Source: Malania oleifera (Eukaryota; Streptophyta; Magnoliopsida; Santalales; Ximeniaceae). From it: a DNA stretch of 64,000 nt. Under the pieces are notes generated by a model. The model was not told the origin of the DNA and made no database searches. It saw only the letters and a program-made list of their open reading frames with translations. Position 1 is the stretch's first letter, and each line of letters begins with the position of its first letter. The DNA lies in contig NC_080428.1 of assembly GCF_029873635.1 (NCBI RefSeq), forward strand, positions 70,100,966 to 70,164,965, in the 5' to 3' direction. This document shows, piece by piece, positions 59,188 through 64,000 of this stretch. A program made the translations under genes and the position numbers.

Positions 59188-60707
59188 ATGGGACAAGCTC
59201 TTGGTTGTATACAAGTTGACCAGTCAACAGTAGCTGTCAAAGAAACTTTTGGCAAGTTTGATGAGGTGCTTGAGCCTGGTTGTCACTGCTTGCCATGGTG
59301 TTTTGGGAGTCAATTAGCTGGTAACCTTTCATTACGGGTGCAACAACTTGATGTACGTTGTGAGACGAAAACTAAGGTCTGTGGTATATTTGCTCTACTT
59401 TCTAGCTACATTTAACCATTATTATTTCTTTTCCTTTCTTCACCCTCTTGTATTTTAGGCATTTTGGCATCTTGTAATTTTGTTGTAACATTTTTCCCTT
59501 TTTTTGTTGATTCTAAACCTGCATTTTCCCCCTATGGCCAATTGGAAAGATTTTATACACTGATTTCAAGAACCTGTGTGATATAACTACATTCAGTTGT
59601 TTTAGATTTTTACTAGGTTCAGTCAAATATATACATAGGGACGGGGGCCTGTTGTGATGGTTTTCAATTTGAGACAGTTAATGTATATCATGGTGGATGT
59701 TTGGTAGATCCTGATCCACCAGAGTGTGTTCTCAGGATAATGTTTTTGTTACTGTGGTTGCATCTGTTCAATACCGAGCAATGGCTGCAAGGGCAGAAGA
59801 TGCTTTTTACAAGCTCAGCAACACCAGGTCACAGATCCAAGCATACGTTTTTGATGGTATGTAACTATGGATGTGGACATTGTAGAATTTTTTTTTTTTA
59901 TTTTTTAAAATGTAACTATGTATGTTGCTTTAATGATTTTGTAGAATTTATTCTTTTTCCGAAACTTCAGAAACTGTTGTGTTTGGGGTGCACATACAGC
60001 ACCATCAGTTATTGCATTTTTCCAAAATTTTATCTCGTTGTGTTTGGAGGATATGCCTCATCACAGTTCATGATTTCCATTCTGTCATCATAATTCATAA
60101 TGGATTGTCTAGCTCAGTTCTTTTTACAAGTGACACTGTTAAAAACTTTTTGGAATTTCTTCCTGGCATTACATATAATTAATAAATATTTATGCCAAGT
60201 ATTTCACCTTAAAGGAAACTGGTAAAATATGAAGGTAATCTGGAGTCTTTGAAACCATACAAGAAGCCGGTGACTTTTCAGCATACATAAATAAATCATT
60301 GAGCATGGAAAATATGATTTTTTGTGTAAAATGGTCGGTATTTTTAGATCATTTCTTGAGAATCTATGAGCACATATATTTTCAGAGCCTTAACAATCAC
60401 ATTTTTATATTAGTACAGATGACTTTTGCTTCAATCAATATTTATTATCTTGTATGCCAATTTTCATCCTAGAGTATTGATGATAGACTCATATATTGAT
60501 TTGGAAGGCTCTTGCTTTGTTGTTTGAATGATTTTGTGAATTGACTTTTTTCCATATTCATATTTTTCAGACATATATATATATTTTTATTTTTTTTAAA
60601 TAATCAAAGAGTTCAATTATTAATTAAGAAAAATAGGTAGATTGTTAGCCATGTTTGTATGTGGTTAAAGCTAATACATGTGTATACTACATGTATACTT
60701 TGATCTC

Positions 60708-60757
<50 letters not shown>

Positions 60758-63226
60758 GATGCTAAAAACTTTGATGCACATTAGGCATGCCATGTCTTTG
60801 CTTTATGAACTAGGAAAAATTATTATACAATTTCAAGCAAAAAGGTCCAGAACAATCTCGCGGAAGAAAATATAATGGCTTTTGAATGTAATGTATGCCC
60901 CTGACTAGAGCCGAGAATGGAAAAATCTAATTTGTCAGCTGACATGAAGTTGCTGAGAAAAGATTTCGTTGAGGTATGCTGTCACTGAAAGTAAAGACAC
61001 TATTGAGTTGAGCTGTTGGGAGTAAAAAGGTTTCTTCTACTGATGTAGTGATAACATATGTGAGCCATGTGGTAACAAATGGCTCTCGAGATCTTGTTTA
61101 GAATTTCCAATGCCAGCAAAAAAAACAATCTTATGTTTCAACTGCATGGGTGAATGAGATTTTTTTGTTCTTTATTATGTTTTTCCTTCTTTTTTTTTTG
61201 GGTGGGGGGTTCTTAATCATTGTGGCCTTCCTGGGAGGTTGCAGTTGTACGAGTAAGGAGAAAAAAAGTAGTGAAAAACCTTGGCCCTCCAAAATTGGTG
61301 GAAATGGCTCACTGGATCTGCGAGCTAGACAAGGTTATGACATTCTTGTAGAGAATAACATAATGAAGCATTCTTGTCAGTATTCAAGAAATATTGAGAA
61401 GGCAGCCATATAGACAATTACAATTTAAAGGACTTCTAGATGATGTTTATTGAACAATTGAGAAACATCTTCATTGTTGTAGCCAGCGTGTATGAATCAG
61501 GGGTAAAATAATTAGATCGTGTATCATAACATGCTGAAAATGCAAAATGTGTTTCTAGAAGACCAACAATGATGCCGCAAGAGGCATAAATGATAGAAGA
61601 AGAAAGAAGAAATGGAGCAAGAGCTTGTCAAATATATTATGCACCAAGTGAATGTCATTTGAAGGTGATACCTTTCCAGCCATTTGGTCTTGATGATAGA
61701 AATGTTGAGTTGAATTGGATTATTGATGCACTGGTAGCAGACTAGAGGAACTTGTCATCATAAGCTAAGCATGTGAGCAGTTAAGAGGATTCATAAGGTG
61801 GTGAAAAGGGAGCACGGGGACTCTTGTCATAAAGAAATCGATGTTGAATTTGTTGGGGCTCCTTATCCTAATTCTCTTTCAAATTGGTTACAAGAAGACA
61901 GTGACTTTTGAAGTATTCTCCCATAAATCTTTGTTGAATCCCTAGATTTCTTTTTTCTATATAAATATATTTTCCTGCGGAAAAATATCTTTTTTTTATT
62001 ATCCCACCCCCCGCCCCTTTTTATTTATTGTAGCTATTAGTCCCAGTCTATACATGATTGTTGGCAGTACAGCTTGCAAGAGGAACAGTCTATATACGGG
62101 TGTGTCCATAATGCTAAAGGCTTCATTTTATTGCTACAGTCATTAGGGCAAGCGTTCCAAAGTTGGAGTTGGATGCAGTATTTGAACAGAAAAATGACAT
62201 AGCAAAAGCTGTGGAAGATGAGCTTGAAAAGGTGATGTTTATGCCATCATTTAATGTGGTTCTAGAAATGTTTTGACTTGTTTAATTGAGTCATGGCCTA
62301 TTTTTTTGTTTTCAATTTTTAGGCCATGTCTGCATATGGTTATGAGATAGTTCAGACTCTTATCGTGGATATTGAACCAGATGAGCATGTCAAGAGAGCT
62401 ATGAATGAGATAAATGCAGGTATTGTATCATTAATCTTAAATTTGAACAAATCTCTCAGCTATGTACCTGTTCTTTCCCTGGAATTTATAGGTGAGTTTG
62501 TTCATTAGAAGCTTCAAATCCACATCTTTGTAATCATTGCATCATTTTGCCAAAGGAAAAAGCCTTCAACTTGGGTACACTCACATTTTTGAGCTGGCTG
62601 TCTGACTCAGTGATATCACTCAGTGGGTATTAATTTTGAAGGTTTGCAGCTGTTTACTGAATTTTTTCCCCAATGTGCTGCACTCAGACTCTGTACAGAA
62701 CTCAAAGCCATCAGGCCGTGTGTCTAGGCTAGCTGGCGACCCAAAATCATTAACCTTTTTTAATCATACTATTATATATTGACTCAACTTGTTTTGCTTG
62801 TTAAGCCGAAATTTGTGCAAAATGATTTGATTTATGTTTTACTTTTTATAAATTCTGTTACAATCAGCTTCTAGAATGAGAATGGCTGCAAATGAGAAGG
62901 CCGAAGCAGAGAAGATTTTGCAGATAAAGCGAGCAGAGGGAGACGCAGAGTCCAAATACCTGGCAGGGCTGGGTATATCCCGGCAGCGCCAGGCCATTGT
63001 CGATGGGCTGAGGGATAGTGTGCTTGCTTTCTCTACGAATGTGCCTGGAACAACAGCTAAGGATGTGATGGACATGGTTCTAGTGACCCAATACTTTGAC
63101 ACGATGAAAGAGATCGGTGCATCCTCAAAGTCTTCCTCTGTTTTCATCCCACATGGACCAGGCGCTGTGAGAGATGTTGCTTCACAAATTAGGGAGGGTC
63201 TCCTTCAAGCTAGTGCAACCCAGTAG
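59188..63226 (+). CDS. HIR: Hypersensitive-induced reaction (HIR) protein, SPFH/Band-7 family
   Basis: Five coding exons: 59188-59376, 59736-59856, 62140-62231, 62323-62419, 62868-63226. All introns are GT-AG and phases agree, giving 285 residues, the normal family length. The start MGQALGC has Gly2 (N-myristoylation type) and Cys7 (likely acylated), as in HIR proteins that sit on the inner face of plasma-membrane microdomains. The SPFH/prohibitin-like domain covers about residues 5-190 ([33 protein letters not shown]). A charged helical, coiled-coil-prone part follows ([20 protein letters not shown], about 173-192), then [24 protein letters not shown] and FIPHGPGAV. Known HIR proteins oligomerise and take part in plant immune responses and hypersensitive cell death. 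No frameshift or stop was seen, so it looks functional. Which paralogue it is cannot be told here. Confidence 0.95.
59857..62139 (+). other. Large HIR intron (2.28 kb) with coding-like debris
   Basis: GTATGT...CTACAG intron between residues 103 and 104. It holds a (CT)n(TA)n microsatellite (60704-60760). Between about 61240 and 61915 there are protein-like stretches with stops, such as an open run ending near 61909 with [18 protein letters not shown] cannot assign this to a family. It may be an inserted, decayed mobile or gene fragment. Confidence 0.55.
60704..60760. repeat. (CT)n(TA)n compound microsatellite
   Basis: CT run with one GTCT interruption, followed by TA units, inside the large HIR intron. 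Confidence 0.95.
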
Positions 63227-63591
63227 TGTGAAGCTCAGAATGCTTGTTGGAGGTGCATTCGAAGTTTGTGCTGATATTCAGAAAAGTGGAGTTTATTTGT
63301 GTTCCTCACCTTTGTGGAGTTTATTTGTTTTTTTTTTCACCTTTCTTCACATGTGATAATATAATGTGTATTGATGTGAATCAGTATTGGCAGCGGATGA
63401 ATGATTGAATGCTTGTTCATATCTATTAGCGAGCTTGATATAGAATTTTGTCTCGAAATGTACACTTGTTTCACAATGTATGCTTGTCCATATTCTCGAT
63501 ATATGTTTTCTTTGTTTTCAACCTATTTGTTATCTATTTATGTCAAACTACACAACATCATTGCATCCATCCCAAATATAAAGATTTGATT
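63227..63591 (+). other. HIR 3' UTR and short spacer
   Basis: T-rich sequence with possible far-upstream and poly(A) elements (ATAATATAATGTG near 63356-63368). No other feature before Cassandra copy 2 starts. Confidence 0.5.
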
Positions 63592-64000
63592 TGTAACTCC
63601 CCAACCTGAGTCTGTTCGAAAATATTGTATCTCTCCTCCTTCATTTGGACCACACAACAAGGGAGCAGGCTTTATCGGACTAATTATTGGTCCCACAGAT
63701 CAATACGTGTCTTTTTCAGTGTGTTTTGTCCTCACTCATACACTTCCTGAGAAAACTTCTCAGATGGTCACCCATCATAAGATTACTCCAAGTCAAGCAT
63801 GCTTAACTGTGGAATTCTTATGAAAAGACTTTCGAAAATAAAGGTACATCTTATTGATATGGATAGTAACATTTAATCCTTTTAAATCTTTCTTCCATGG
63901 GATATCACATTTTCCTCCACTTACAGAACGCAACGTCCTCGTTGCGAACTTATATTTCCAAACTCAAACAATGTGAATCTCATCACACTTCTGACTGGGT
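63592..64000 (-). mobile_element. Cassandra TRIM copy 2, cut by the window edge
   Basis: One LTR at 63592-63909 (318 bp) and 91 bp of core (including GCAACGTCCTCGTTGCGAAC) are visible. The other LTR lies beyond the window. The 5S-like part keeps AGTTAAGCATGCTTGA (63793-63808) and GATGGGTGACC (63766-63776). It has the same orientation as copy 1 but is more diverged. Confidence 0.85.

Noticed and set aside
61150..61413. 87-codon membrane-like protein in the HIR intron
   Set aside because: The N-terminal hydrophobic part comes from a T-rich/G-rich low-complexity run. It lies within an intron, with stops in all continuations.

Overview
The window is plant nuclear DNA, most likely from a flowering plant. 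It is AT-rich, with long poly-A/T tracts and (TA)n, (CT)n and (ATT)n microsatellites. It holds one intron-containing host gene and about 50 kb of nested LTR retrotransposons of the Ty3/gypsy type, plus Cassandra and other TRIM elements. No tRNA gene, functional rRNA gene, CRISPR array or prokaryotic-style operon was seen.

Layout. 1-3.5 kb: AT-rich DNA with a GC-rich island (about 1925-2225) and an eroded LTR remnant. 3.5-16 kb: a decayed gypsy element on the minus strand. It looks chimeric: it carries two diverged protease modules in series and its two flanking LTRs belong to different subfamilies. A 1.8-kb solo LTR (4144-5943, TSD TCTAT) is nested in its downstream LTR. 16-18 kb: two unrelated tandem arrays (about 42 bp and about 130 bp units). 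19.1-20.95 kb: a fold-back or MULE-like element with inverted arms of about 250 bp. 22.7-23.35 kb: a complete 609-bp TRIM (TSD CCTAT). 23.7-48.5 kb: a nest in which LTR C was split by a whole gypsy element B (25865-40742, TSD CTTTC), which was itself hit by three solo LTRs (TSDs CATAT, CAACA/CAATA and ATTTA). LTR E then contains an internally deleted element F (two 2.67-kb LTRs around only 396 bp). 48.5-51.8 kb: an LTR of family G carrying a complete Cassandra element (49476-50215), followed by an inverted G fragment. 51.8-57.6 kb: AT-rich intergenic DNA with a dead RTE-type LINE tail. 57.7-63.4 kb: the host gene. 63.6-64 kb: a second Cassandra copy cut by the window edge.

Host gene. Five coding exons (59188-63226) with GT-AG introns encode an intact 285-residue SPFH/Band-7 protein of the hypersensitive-induced reaction (HIR) family. 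It has an N-terminal Gly2/Cys7 acylation-type signal and probably a 5'-UTR intron. This is the only apparently functional protein-coding gene found.

Most notable signals. (1) Ten LTRs from several subfamilies carry, just upstream of the TATA box, clusters of a perfect 12-bp palindrome (TTCGTCGACGAA) and its decayed forms. (2) A dyad, TGAGA-N4-TCTCA, recurs in nearly every LTR family, with paired substitutions that keep the stem (TGAGT/ACTCA, TAAGA/TCTTA). (3) The nonsense codons examined in the gypsy coding regions all fit single C-to-T changes at CAG, CAA or CGA codons, as expected from cytosine-methylation decay. (4) Cassandra LTRs contain 5S-rRNA-like sequence with box A and box C preserved; one copy lies about 365 bp past the HIR stop codon.
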